Source: Hofstenia miamia
Taxonomy: Eukaryota; Xenacoelomorpha; Acoela
Assembly (NCBI GenBank): GCA_004352715.1
Contig: SCFE01000082.1
Span: 508,074 to 572,073, forward strand
Direction of reading: 5' to 3'
Length of the DNA: 64,000 nt
Of this stretch, positions 50,695-61,319 are shown piece after piece. Every line of letters starts with the position of its first letter. The stretch's first letter is position 1. A program made the translations under genes and the position numbers. The notes beneath the pieces were generated by a model that had not been told where the DNA came from, searched no databases, and saw only the letters and a list, made by a program, of their open reading frames with translations.

Positions 50695-50999
50695 CTGTAA
50701 AAGTAAAAACTTTTCATAAGTATTAAGTATAAAAATATCAAAAATATGATATATTTGAGAGATGAAAGATTAATATTATATTTCTAAAAATATTATGCTA
50801 CTACCAGGAGTGTAAAGCAATCATGGGTTAAGTGCTACCATACAATAATGGTATGGATTTGAATATAATATGACCCCTATTTATGGAAAGTTATGCTATA
50901 TTCAAAATAATCGTCCCATAAATTGTTTTTCAACTGTAAAAAAGCATTTGAAAATGTAATTTTGGGCATGCAAAATATTTTGCCGAAATATACAGCACC

Positions 51000-51609
51000 T
51001 ATCAGCCACTCATTGCATATAACGCACACATTGCGCAAAACTCACACACAACACAGACTGATTACCTAATTTCTTTAGCATAAAGTGGAAGAGTGCGGTC
51101 TTCGGCCAATGAACCATAAGGGCTATGCCTAAAACGTCCCAAAGAGTACCTCCTCGCGGTGGTTCCTGGGTAAAGCTAACACTCAGCGCACTCAGTGGGT
51201 GCGTCGGTCTTGTGCGGGTTCCCGGACCCACATCAGACGTTAAAACTAGGGTGGGGGCTCCCAAACGCAGTCCTAACTTTAGAACTGGATGGTACCGACC
51301 AGTTCTGGTCCTGAAGCCCTAGGAATCGAGTAACAAAGAGCTTTATAGTTTAGACTCCTGCAGGACTGCAACCGGCCCCTCCAACGCCCCCGGATTGGTG
51401 GCGGAAGCCTGGTGTCTTCCTTCGTCGCCTATCAATGCTCGATTGCAAAGGTTGGGGTGACAGGTCTTAATATGCCGTAAGTACCAACCTTTGCTCTTGT
51501 ACGACTTGTAGCATCCCTTCGCTTCACACTTCCAGCAATTAGCATCAGCTATAGTCGTGGAGCTCTGCGTATGGTCATTTCTGACATGATGATTTAACGC
51601 CTTTTGGGC
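51000..51609 (-). pseudogene. GC-richer mobile fragment with C-terminal C2H2 fingers
   Basis: After the 1000-N gap, a minus-strand frame (51609-51343) carries two C2H2-like units. First comes ALNHHVRNDH (only the His pair remains), then CWKCEAKGCYKSYKSKGWYL followed by RHIKTCH. It ends in a low-complexity tail and a TAG at 51343. Another 340 bases of distinctly GC-richer DNA continue to about 51000. Composition and abrupt borders suggest the 3' end of a non-LTR retroelement or similar, not the local gene. The body would lie in the gap. No reverse transcriptase is visible, so the family is open. Confidence 0.4.
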
Positions 51610-52609
51610 NNNNNNNNNNNNNNNNNNNNNNNNNNNNNNNNNNNNNNNNNNNNNNNNNNNNNNNNNNNNNNNNNNNNNNNNNNNNNNNNNNNNNNNNNNN
51701 NNNNNNNNNNNNNNNNNNNNNNNNNNNNNNNNNNNNNNNNNNNNNNNNNNNNNNNNNNNNNNNNNNNNNNNNNNNNNNNNNNNNNNNNNNNNNNNNNNNN
51801 NNNNNNNNNNNNNNNNNNNNNNNNNNNNNNNNNNNNNNNNNNNNNNNNNNNNNNNNNNNNNNNNNNNNNNNNNNNNNNNNNNNNNNNNNNNNNNNNNNNN
51901 NNNNNNNNNNNNNNNNNNNNNNNNNNNNNNNNNNNNNNNNNNNNNNNNNNNNNNNNNNNNNNNNNNNNNNNNNNNNNNNNNNNNNNNNNNNNNNNNNNNN
52001 NNNNNNNNNNNNNNNNNNNNNNNNNNNNNNNNNNNNNNNNNNNNNNNNNNNNNNNNNNNNNNNNNNNNNNNNNNNNNNNNNNNNNNNNNNNNNNNNNNNN
52101 NNNNNNNNNNNNNNNNNNNNNNNNNNNNNNNNNNNNNNNNNNNNNNNNNNNNNNNNNNNNNNNNNNNNNNNNNNNNNNNNNNNNNNNNNNNNNNNNNNNN
52201 NNNNNNNNNNNNNNNNNNNNNNNNNNNNNNNNNNNNNNNNNNNNNNNNNNNNNNNNNNNNNNNNNNNNNNNNNNNNNNNNNNNNNNNNNNNNNNNNNNNN
52301 NNNNNNNNNNNNNNNNNNNNNNNNNNNNNNNNNNNNNNNNNNNNNNNNNNNNNNNNNNNNNNNNNNNNNNNNNNNNNNNNNNNNNNNNNNNNNNNNNNNN
52401 NNNNNNNNNNNNNNNNNNNNNNNNNNNNNNNNNNNNNNNNNNNNNNNNNNNNNNNNNNNNNNNNNNNNNNNNNNNNNNNNNNNNNNNNNNNNNNNNNNNN
52501 NNNNNNNNNNNNNNNNNNNNNNNNNNNNNNNNNNNNNNNNNNNNNNNNNNNNNNNNNNNNNNNNNNNNNNNNNNNNNNNNNNNNNNNNNNNNNNNNNNNN
52601 NNNNNNNNN
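51610..52609. other. assembly gap, 1000 N
   Basis: Exactly 1000 N, probably a placeholder. It separates the second THAP-gene exon from the GC-richer zinc-finger fragment. Confidence 0.99.
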
Positions 52610-53579
52610 CTTAATTGTGAATATGACTCATAATTAAAAGCTTTCGTTGAAATATTTTTGGTAAAATAAATAGACCATTCATGAATATTTCCTTTTTTGG
52701 ACTTAGAAAACAACACGATATAAGGCACATTGTTATAATCATATGCAAACGAGAAAGCAATATCACTGTATAATTTTTCCAATTTCTCATGAAACTCTTC
52801 CCAAATGATGAGATCTTTCTTGCAAAATTCTAAAAAAATTCTTTCAAATACACACAGAAATTAAATCTCCCTTGAATGATTGCAAATTTACGCTGTTTAA
52901 AAGGACAAGCATTTTAAAATAATTACAGCAAAATTTGACAATATACAGTACTCTATATGACAGAGCAATCATTTGAACTAGTTAAATATAAATATTTTAT
53001 GCAATACTCTATATGACAGAGCAATCATTTGAACTAGTTAAATATAAATATTTTATGCATAATAATTACCAAATTCTTTTTCTTATTACTGATTGACAAT
53101 TTAAATTTTGCTGAAAGTTCCTCAGAACTTGAAATTTTGCAACAGGTAAAATTAATGCCAACATTTAAATATAATACAATATATTATAGACAATTAGTAG
53201 TCACAAGTGCAAATTTACCGTCTAGTTCATCAAATTCTATACGCCTAGATTCGGCCGAAACCTTCAAAGTTGATCGCATCTTAGGTGGAGGTGTTGGTAT
53301 GCAGGAGTCTGGTACATTCTTAAATATTGTAGGGCAACAACTGGGAACTTTGTAGCGACCGCCACTTTTAACTAATTTTACATTAGCAGGCCAATGCTCG
53401 CTGCAAATGCCCATGTTATTCGTAACATTTTTTATTCGATTGGGGAGGCATTTTATCCATTCACTTCTTCTATTTTTATCTTTAGGAAAACTATATATAG
53501 AAATTGATGGCTTATTACCTTTATTACGAACAGAATCATAGCCACTTCGGCAATTGTAAACTGAACATTTTCTTCCCAT
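52610..53579 (-). CDS. THAP-domain protein, first two exons (partial)
   Basis: Exon 1 (53579-53219) starts at MGRKCSVYNC and encodes a complete THAP zinc finger. The C2CH ligands are CSVYNC and CSEH, with FPKDKNRRSEWIKC between them and a YKVPSCCPTIF segment near the end. THAP domains bind DNA in animal transcription regulators and in THAP-bearing transposases. A Pro-rich linker follows. The donor is G|GTAAAT at 53218; the acceptor TTTTTTTAG ends at 52830. The joined codon is in phase and exon 2 (52829 into the gap) continues open with LIIWEEFHEKLEKLYSDIAF. The 10 codons upstream of MGRK give an alternative start at 53609. The remainder of the protein is unknown, so a host THAP gene or a THAP-type transposase are both possible. 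Confidence 0.8.
52949..53060. repeat. 56-bp perfect tandem duplication in the THAP-gene intron
   Basis: Bases 52949-53004 are repeated at 53005-53060 with essentially no change (the last base may differ). They lie within the 389-bp intron. Lack of divergence implies a recent event. Confidence 0.9.
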
Positions 53580-53609
53580 TGCATACAAAAACGATGAAAA
53601 GCGCAACAC

Positions 53610-55186
53610 TGCTTAATTACACACAATGCATGTTACGATATTCTACCCGTGATTTGCGCCCTTAGCGACCATGAAGGGAATTTCTAATTGTATTCTCTCC
53701 AATCAGCCCTCAAGTTTATTTCATTTGTTTCGGCTGGATGGCCTTTTATATAGATCACTCTTGGTCATTACCAACAAACTCGTGAAAAATGTCAAATTTA
53801 CAATGATTTTGGCAAAGATATCCACAAAAAATTCATTAAAATAGTTTAGTCCCGAGACTAATAAACGAAATGTCAAGCGTCACGTTTTTTAATGAATAGC
53901 TGTCCAGAATATCACTTCTAAAAATATCTTTTCTGAGCGATAATTATTCTTTATTTCCAAGAGTGTAAATTGTTTTTTTCCAAGGCGATTCATATTTAAT
54001 ATATCGACTTGGTTTTTACCCTTATGGTCCTCGGTTAAAGTTTAGGATCTCTCAATTTCTATGAGCTGAAACTTGGGTCAGCAGATGCTGCAGAAATTCA
54101 CAAGGTTGCAATAATAGGGAATAGGGTACTAAGGGTTAGCGCTTTCACTGAGCACAGTACATCATTAGACCTTTCTTTTAGTTATTGTGTCTCTAACTAC
54201 ATCCATTTGACTTACTTAGCTCACAATCTTCTAGGAATCAAACATCATTAACACATGTCTCTACTAATCTGTCTGGTAAAATCAAGAAAGTCTAAACCAG
54301 TACAGGCTAATGAGGTTAATTATATCTTTCTTTTTTTATCACTTGAGAGTCAGTATAAAATCAGTATCATTAAAAATCATGAATAAAGAAGATATTATAC
54401 CAAATCACCATTGCATTTAGTCATTTACTAATATTCAATTGTATAATTTCAGACACAGTAATAGACATTGATCCTGCCCTACCCCTTTTCTCATGACCTG
54501 TCTGCTAACTGGTGACGTAACAAACATGTTTACAAGGTTGCTGGAGGCCGTTTTCATCAGGGTGGTAAGCTGCTCGCCAATGAATAGGCTGACTGGAGTC
54601 AGTTCAGCCTCTGCTCCGCTCGGCTGCTAATATCTGATTAAAAGACTACTCAAATCGGCTCATCAGCTAAATTTCATGCCCTTCAAAATTGACTCCAACT
54701 TTCTTGTTGCACATTTTAATTTTATGCAATATCTACATCATATAAACAATTTGTTTGAAACCTGTCATATGACACTATTTTGAGTTACTGAAAATTAATA
54801 GGACAGAAATGGATAGTTCTAAACGCTAAATTCTTTAGTAAATGAGAGCAATATCTCTTTATTTAATGTATATGACAAGTAACATTTACACTATCTTTTA
54901 CTGTATAGATATGTTTATATTTGAATTATTTCTGGGTGCAATATTCAAGAATGTCAATCTGTATGACGGAAAAATATTATACTAACTCAAAATAGCGCCA
55001 TATTTTCATTAAGTTTTCTTAGTGGTTCTTTCAACACTGGTGCAAAAGCATTTTCAAAAATCCTCGGTTGGACCTGCAAATTTTTGATTTTTCTGAATTC
55101 TAAGATATGTGAATAACAAATATTATGTCGTAATTTACAAAATCTTTAGTAAAGTGTGAATAATGTTCCTGATTAAAAGTTGCCAG
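53610..55186. other. 5' flank of the THAP gene; no further gene seen
   Basis: No TATA box or other promoter element could be fixed. A patch at about 54470-54620 is richer in G+C than its surroundings and could be an anonymous repeat. Confidence 0.4.
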
Positions 55187-55558
55187 ACTACACCTTTTTT
55201 CAGATTAGTTTCAGCCAGTTACAAAATGAGTTCAGTGATTTACAGAATGAATTCAGAATTTACACATTGATTTCAGCCATTTCTAAATTGAGTTCAGATT
55301 TTACATAATGACTTCAGCTCTATACAATATGCTTTCAGAATTTTACACAATAGTTCGGCAATATACAAATTGAGTTCAGATATTTACAAATTGAGTTCAG
55401 ATATTCGCAAATCGAGTTCAGATATACACCTATATTCAAAGACGACTTTTTGCAAACCAAATTTAGAGCCTAAATTATAAGTACATGTAAAAAAATGTTA
55501 ATGTATCCATAAACATGTAACTTTTTATTATCAATAATAACATTACTACCAGTACTGA

Positions 55559-55843
55559 TCATAGCCCGGGAGCCATGTCCTCATTTCGCAGCACAGATGC
55601 AAAAAAGCCTTGCGCATGTTGGCTGCTTCTTGCGCAATCCTGCTTAGTGATTGTCGCCATAGCATTATCAATCATTTGTTCGACGTACTGCAGACGCTGT
55701 TCACCAAGTCCTGGGCGAACGACTTCTGGCACTCTCATGTGCCGCTTTACGTGGCTCTTCATCTTTGACCAAACGTTTTCCATTGGGTTTAACATAAGCG
55801 AACAGGGCCCTAATCGACGTACCGTAAGTCCGGGAAATTCACC
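55559..55843 (-). pseudogene. IS630/Tc1-mariner-type transposase, C-terminal part
   Basis: The frame emerges from the gap with GEFPGLTVRRLGPCSLMLNP, then MENVWSKMKSHVKRHM, and stops at 55559. The 'L.P.S..LNP.EN.WS..K..VKR' block is the signature around the last catalytic acidic residue (Glu of NPMEN) of this DDE superfamily, which cuts and pastes DNA at TA sites. The downstream Cys/His-bearing tail is also typical. The N-terminal DNA-binding and first catalytic regions are in the gap or deleted, and activity cannot be judged. Confidence 0.8.
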
Positions 55844-56005
55844 NNNNNNNNNNNNNNNNNNNNNNNNNNNNNNNNNNNNNNNNNNNNNNNNNNNNNNNNN
55901 NNNNNNNNNNNNNNNNNNNNNNNNNNNNNNNNNNNNNNNNNNNNNNNNNNNNNNNNNNNNNNNNNNNNNNNNNNNNNNNNNNNNNNNNNNNNNNNNNNNN
56001 NNNNN
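55844..56005. other. assembly gap, 162 N
   Basis: Inside the Tc1-mariner-like element, in the transposase region. Confidence 0.99.
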
Positions 56006-57008
56006 ATTAATACAAAGTTGAAGTAAATTGAACAAGCCACAAGTGAAAATGTGTGGCTACTTGTGATCATTGTGGGGCTAATCTGAACTCAATTTGCTTA
56101 TATCTGAACTCAATTTGTAAATATTTGAACTCAATTTGTATATTGCCGAACTATTGTGTAAAATTCTGAAGGCATATTGTATAGAGTTGAAGTCATTTTG
56201 TAAAATCTGAACTCAATTTAGAAATTGACGAATGAATTTGTAATTATCTGAACAGTTTTTTTATATAACTGAATTCAATTTGTAAAATCTGAATTCATTT
56301 TGTAACTGGCTGAAACCAATCTGAAAAAGGTGTAGTCTAAAATTTAAATGAATTACAATTTATAATGCTTACTATTCTTCCTGCTCAGTTTTAAATTGTT
56401 TTATTTTAGTTTTACTAAGTCATCTTAATTGAGTTTGTGATTGAAATTTGAAATCTTCAGAATATAATTAATAACCGTCCGATCATACATTGGCGCTTGC
56501 AATCAGATGGTGAGAACCTTCTAGATGTATGTGTTTTAAACTTGATGTGAACTACTTTTGCACACACTTTTTACAATGTATTTAGTTTGATAGCAAGAAT
56601 GTTAACTGAAGCGCGAAACATTGTTGTGAACATTTCAAAATATATAGTTCACGGTATTATGATTTGAATTGCAATTCAAAAGCAAAAGTTATTAAGCACC
56701 ACAGTTGGAATTGCCATGGGCATAATATTCATTGTGGTTGGGCTCGGGCCGGATTTTCGACATGGCAATTTGGGTCGGGCTTAAGTCTAATGCTTTAATT
56801 GGTATTTGTAATACATGAAAAAAATTCAAATCAAAATCTTAAACTTTGCAAGTATAATCAGCCCTTAATTTTGTTTGCTACAAATATACAGCATTTCTCT
56901 CACATCGTGCTGATGTAAATTGATATCAACTAGGCGGATTAAATTTATCATTGCCCATATAGGTCTTTCCATTCATTTCACAAACTTATAATTTAACCTA
57001 GTCATAAG

Positions 57009-57227
57009 CAATGGCGTACCCAGATGGGCATGGCAGAATGTGCCCCCGTCAGGTTTTCAAAAGTGATTTGATTGGCTAAATCAAAAAATTTTCGATAAAA
57101 ACAGTGAAAAATCTAAAATCTAAGGTCGTGAAATGCATTTTTAGGGTCTTTTTTCTCAGTATTTTCAAAAATTATCGCGATGTCATGGATAAGATGTCCC
57201 CCGTCACAAAATCCTGCGCGCGCCCTG
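57009..57227. mobile_element. 219-bp hAT MITE with near-perfect 8-bp TSD
   Basis: gtcataag (57001-57008) and atcataag (57228-57235) flank the element, matching at 7 of 8 bases. The ends are CAATGGCGTACCCAG and, inverted, CAGGGCGCGCGCAGG. This follows the hAT end pattern. The interior matches 41147-41373 (reversed) and parts of 29516-30085. No coding capacity. It shares end type with the nested hAT element at 29824-31618, which might be a longer relative. Confidence 0.75.
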
Positions 57228-57235
57228 ATCATAAG

Positions 57236-57956
57236 AGTTTGATATTTCTCAATGTCTTATTGTTGAATATAATACTTTCAACATATGCGCATTCTACAAG
57301 GTACCTTAACTACAAACTTAGTGAGAATTGTATAGATATAATTTTTAGACAGCATGTATAAGCCGCATCCCAAGCTTTTAAAAAAAAATTTAGGTTCTGC
57401 GGCTTATACACGAAGATTGTGAAAATAATTATGATACTAAGTTGGTGGTGGCAGTAGGAATAGGAAGAGCTTATGAAATGTATCATATATGACAGGTTTA
57501 TTGAATTATGGTTAACTATGCAATTCAAATATTAACACAATTGAATTTCCATTTCTTACGGACTAAAGTTGATATGCACAACTTAATCAACACATTATGC
57601 AAACTATCCCATCAAATCATAGCGTAGTGCATATGAGTCTCTAGGCAGCGCAAGACACTATCAGTGGCGTCCAAGAAAAATAATTTGAGCAGGGCGGAGA
57701 TTAGGCCTAATAATTGCTATTTTGAAATAAGCTGAACTTGTCCTGGGCCCTAAGATCGTGGAATAAATTTTTATTAAGAAGAAGAAAACTTATTTACATT
57801 CCAAATGTTATAAATTCTTTGTTATCTTATATGATTTTGATTATCGTAATGATTGGTAAATTTAGTATATATATATATATATATTTTATATATATAGATA
57901 TATATATATATCGAATTTTTATGCATAGCAATTTAATCAAATTCAAAACTATAATA
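57236..57956. other. short spacer with TA microsatellite, no gene seen
   Basis: An (AT)n run lies at about 57866-57911. No coding region is supported. Confidence 0.5.
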
Positions 57957-57984
57957 CTATTATTATTATTATTATTATTATTAT
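57957..57984. repeat. (TAA)n tract at the 3' end of the R4/Dong-like element
   Basis: TTA repeats on the plus strand, i.e. TAA on the element's coding strand, directly abutting its 3' end. Confidence 0.95.
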
Positions 57985-59577
57985 CTCTTACTTCGCACAG
58001 CTTCATGCTGGTATTCCTCTCAGCGCGGGGAACTCACCAGTTCTCAGGGAGTCTGAGAGCTTTCCTCAAGACTAGCTGTTCGTAACAATGCTGGGTTCTG
58101 TGCTACTGCTCCTCCCCACTTTGGTACTCCCAACTCCTCGAAGTATCTCTTGTGCTTCTTACTCACTGTTCTAGAGCTCCTACTACTACTGGGATTACTT
58201 CGACGTTCTTTAACTTCCAAAGCCTTTCTATTTCCTCTGCCAACTCCCTGTACTTGTCTATCTTCTCTTTCTCCTTGCTTTCTACATTCCTGTCCATTGG
58301 TACAGCTATGTCTATCACTGTTCCTAATCTTTGCTCTTTGTCTACCACTACTATGTCTGGCCTCCGTGCATCTATCACCTTGCTTGTCTGTATGTTGAAG
58401 TCCCACAGTATCTTAACCTTGCCATTCTCGATGACGCCCTGTGGCTTGTGCTCATACCACTTGTCTCCTGCTTCTAACCCATGCTGCCTGCCCAAGCTCC
58501 AATGTACCATTTTTCCTACCTTGTCATGCCTGAACTTATACTCATTCTGCGCCAACTTCTCACATCCTGCTATCAGATGATCTACTGTCTCTGCCTCTTT
58601 CTTACATAGCCTACACTTATCACTTACTTCTACTCTTCTGTCTATATGCTTCTTCACCCAGTTTGTTCTTATTGCTTGCTCCTGTGCTGCCATTATCAGT
58701 GCTTCTGTTTCTCTCTTCAGTCCTGCCTTCTTTAACCACTTGTTGCTCTCTTCTCTGTCACACTTTTCTGTGTTCCTCCAGTATTCTCCATGCATTGCCT
58801 TCTGCCTATACCTTGTTTGTCTCTCTGATTCCATCCTACTCTGGTATGCTGTCTTCCCTTCACTCTCAGTTCTTATCTTCGTTAAGTCTTTAGTGACTTC
58901 CAGTAGTGACACTCTAGGTTGTGCTTCTACGTATTCCTTTAGCCCTAGTGCTTCTGCTTCTACAATTTCCTCCACATTTAGCAGCCCTTTCCCTCCCTTA
59001 TGCCTTGCCATGTACAGCCTATCTACATCTCCATTTAAGTTGAATGCTCTCTCTGCTGCTAGTATCTTCCTTGTCTCCACCTAACTATTCCTGCTTAATA
59101 TCTCAACACTGGTATCGCCCATGTATTAATTGCTTTTATACAATTCTGCCTATTTAATGCTGACTTCTGTAGTGCCTTCCTTACTCTCCTCTTGTATTCT
59201 TTTCTTAGCCTCATCTTCATTTCCTGATGATCTGTTCTGTGCCTCTCTATTACTCCTAAGCACTTGTAACCCTCTTTGAATTCCTCAATCTTATCTCCAC
59301 TGCTCGTCCTTAAACCATTCCCATCCATACACTTACTTCTAGTCATTGTCACTGCCGCACACTTATAACCTATACCTGTCTCCTTTAACTTTTCTGTGAT
59401 AGGGATTAAGTTAACTACAAACTGTAGTGGTGCTAAGCTGTCTCCCTGGAATATGCCTCGCCTAAGCCTCAACCTGTGCCCTGCTATCTCAGTCTGCTAC
59501 TTTCCCATCTTCCTCTCTTAGAAACTCAACCCATTTCCGTGAAACTCCATTGGACTCTAGCGTCCTCAATGCCCACC

Positions 59578-59578
<1 letters not shown>
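57985..59578 (-). mobile_element. 5'-truncated R4/Dong-clade non-LTR retrotransposon in a (TAA)n target
   Basis: Minus-strand coding begins within RT (SNGVSRKWVEFLREEDGKV, then RLRRGIFQGDSLAPLQFVV). It continues through INTWAIPVLRY to DRLYMARHKGGKGLLNVEE. A Cys-Cys-His-Cys knuckle follows (CRLCKKEAETVDHLIAGC), then the restriction-like endonuclease (RPDIVVVDKEQRLGTVIDIA, with the PD...D/E-x-K type core). The tail ends VSKKHKRYFEELG. Stops and frameshifts near 59505, 59095 and 58160 inactivate it. The single-ORF layout with C-terminal endonuclease is that of the R4 clade (R4, Dong, Rex6). TAA tracts at both ends agree with the TAA-repeat targeting known for Dong of Bombyx. Confidence 0.88.
58163..59080 (-). 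pseudogene. RT thumb, zinc knuckle and restriction-like endonuclease of the R4/Dong-like element
   Basis: The longest intact frame of the element, about 305 codons. It covers the post-RT region (GGKGLLNVEEIVEAEALGL), the zinc knuckle at about residues 153-170, and the endonuclease at about residues 242-300. It ends at VVVGALEQ followed by a stop. The natural C-terminus continues in a neighbouring frame to about 58044 (YFEELGVPKWGGAVAQNPAL), which shows a one-frame shift at about 58160. In the family this part cuts the target strand to prime reverse transcription. Confidence 0.85.

Positions 59579-59626
<48 letters not shown>
59579..59626. repeat. (TAA)n tract at the 5' side of the R4/Dong-like element
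   Basis: ATT/TTA repeats of about 48 bases adjoin the truncated 5' end. Together with 57957-57984 this brackets the insertion. Confidence 0.95.
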
Positions 59627-59627
<1 letters not shown>

Positions 59628-59761
59628 AGAGTTTTTCAACAAAGTTGAGGGATTACCTCCATCTACAAATTTATAAATAAATGTTGTTCCGACAAAAACC
59701 GCAATCACAGAATATCATCCAGCTGCAGAATGTAGTCTCAGATAAGTTTTGATGAAACATA

Positions 59762-59934
59762 GCCCAGAAAAATTTGAGAGTTCGAGACTTAAGTGCAGGA
59801 TATGTCCAGAAATTAATTTATTCACAAATAATGCTGACGAGTCTAGGGCAACGATAAAACTAAGAATACAGATACCCTTTCCGGTCGAATATAAATATAA
59901 ATTATTAATTGAGCTGCTCCAAATATCTGCATAC
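59762..59934 (+). CDS. possible isolated exon, unidentified
   Basis: A plus-strand open stretch with coding-like composition (KFESSRLKCRICPEINLFTN, then IKLRIQIPFPVEYKYKLLIE) ends at a donor-like ACG|GTTAGT near 59935. A CATAG acceptor-like site precedes it. A paired Cys-x-x-Cys is seen, but no known domain. The next exon was not found, so it may be chance or a repeat fragment. Confidence 0.22.
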
Positions 59935-61179
59935 GGTTAGTATATTTATTTGCATAGATATATTTTAAAAATGCGTTGAGTTTATTATCTATGCCCAATA
60001 ATGTTTGCCTATATTCTGAAATTCTACAAATACATTTCCAATTTGTTACTTTTACTAAAATATGTTTAATTGATTTTAAGGAAAAACTGAATTATTTGCA
60101 TTCTACAAATTCGCCATGTAATTTTCTAACCAATTTCCAACAAATTGGCTTTAACCAGGTAGGATTGAGGTTTCTTCACATTTTATATGGTTTGAAAATA
60201 TCAATCTGATTATAACTATGATTGTTAATTTTTTTTTACATCATTGTACTTTCTTATAATCAGACTCGATTTTCTAAGCTCCAATTTGACCACTTTTAAA
60301 ATCAGCATATGTATTTATATAGAATAAGATTACATTGGTATACATGTATATATCACCGATGTATATACAAAAACCCTGAAATTTAACGATAAAAATTGGT
60401 CAAGTAACCATTTATTTAAGGATTTGAATTGATAACTACTTTTTATAATGAAATCCACACACAGACACACACATCCTTGACTGATATATACAACAAATTG
60501 TTTACATTTCTTGTGTACACAAGAAATTGTATACCAATTTTCTTGTACATAGCATTGATTTCAATTAAAAACTTTAAAATGCTGAAATGTTTACATTTGA
60601 AAAAGAACTTACTAGCAATGACACAATTCTTCGAAGCAGTTCTTGTGGATTTGGCAAGTATACATTAGGATGGGGACTAAAATAAAGATAAATAGTTTTC
60701 ATCATGTATGAATGCTAAGAAAATAACTGGGTGTATATAGGAACAGCATATATCATTTTCATGAAAACTTTCAAATATTGTATTTGAAAAGATTGTTAGA
60801 TTTATTAATTGTTTGGAATATTATGCGCTTACATTTATTTTCATCTAAAATTTGGGCTTCTGAAAATACCTTTTCGTAAGTCTTAGTCGGAGACTTTATA
60901 TTCTAGAAGCCCCGTCTTTTTAATATATTGAATATATTAAAGAACTAAAATGAGTTTTAAGATACGGGCATACGCTTGGTTCTGATTCCTTTTTCGATGT
61001 AGGTCTACGCGTATATCTATTTCTAAACAGCACCAAGTTTCACCAAAGATTTGAAATATGGAACATTTGCAAGAAAACATATTTTTCTTTCCATTCTACC
61101 TGACTTTGGTCTTAGATACATTTCGAAACACAAACATTAACGTTTGCCCTTTTATGATGTTTCTCAATTACAAGAAAAG

Positions 61180-61319
61180 TTACCACCTTCGTTCCACTAA
61201 GGTAGAAGTCGATTTCTCTAAGTCACTTTGCAACGTTAAAACACTACTTCTTTCCGATGCATATCCCGATTCATCATCATTTATGATTGCTGTATTTGAG
61301 CTTACTGTTAATTGACTGC
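61180..61319 (-). CDS. candidate terminal exon of a host gene
   Basis: On the minus strand a good acceptor (ATTTTAG) ends at 61320. It is followed by 46 codons including the stop: SQLTVSSNTAIINDDESGYA, then a Ser/Thr/Glu-rich tail ending LVERRW and TAA (61182-61180). The composition is unlike the AT-driven chance frames around it and resembles a disordered, possibly phosphorylated C-terminus. The exon starts with two bases completing a split codon. No upstream partner with matching phase was found. Confidence 0.4.

Larger units (their letters stand above)
55187..56336. mobile_element. IS630/Tc1-mariner-like element with long inverted repeats
   Basis: Left (about 55189-55435) and right (about 56092-56334) arms are inverted copies about 250 bp long, beginning CACCTTTTT(T)CAGATT. 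A TA dinucleotide flanks each end, as expected for this superfamily. However, the inverted symmetry continues 4 bases further (agac/gtct), so the border is not certain. The arms consist of degenerate repeats of a roughly 20-bp unit around AATTGAGTTCAGATATTTAC. Between them lies a minus-strand transposase C-terminus and a 162-N gap. The visible length leaves room for little more than part of a transposase. Confidence 0.85.

Noticed and set aside
51343-52782. 479-codon frame joining the THAP exon 2 region to the zinc-finger fragment
   Set aside because: The join crosses a 1000-N placeholder gap, so the shared frame is accidental. The two sides also differ in base composition.
53137-53355. Plus-strand frame opposite the THAP exon
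   Set aside because: Antisense of a recognisable THAP exon.
58150-59084. Plus-strand open frames opposite the R4/Dong-like element
   Set aside because: Leu/Ser/Pro-rich shadow translations of a minus-strand coding region; no motif of their own.
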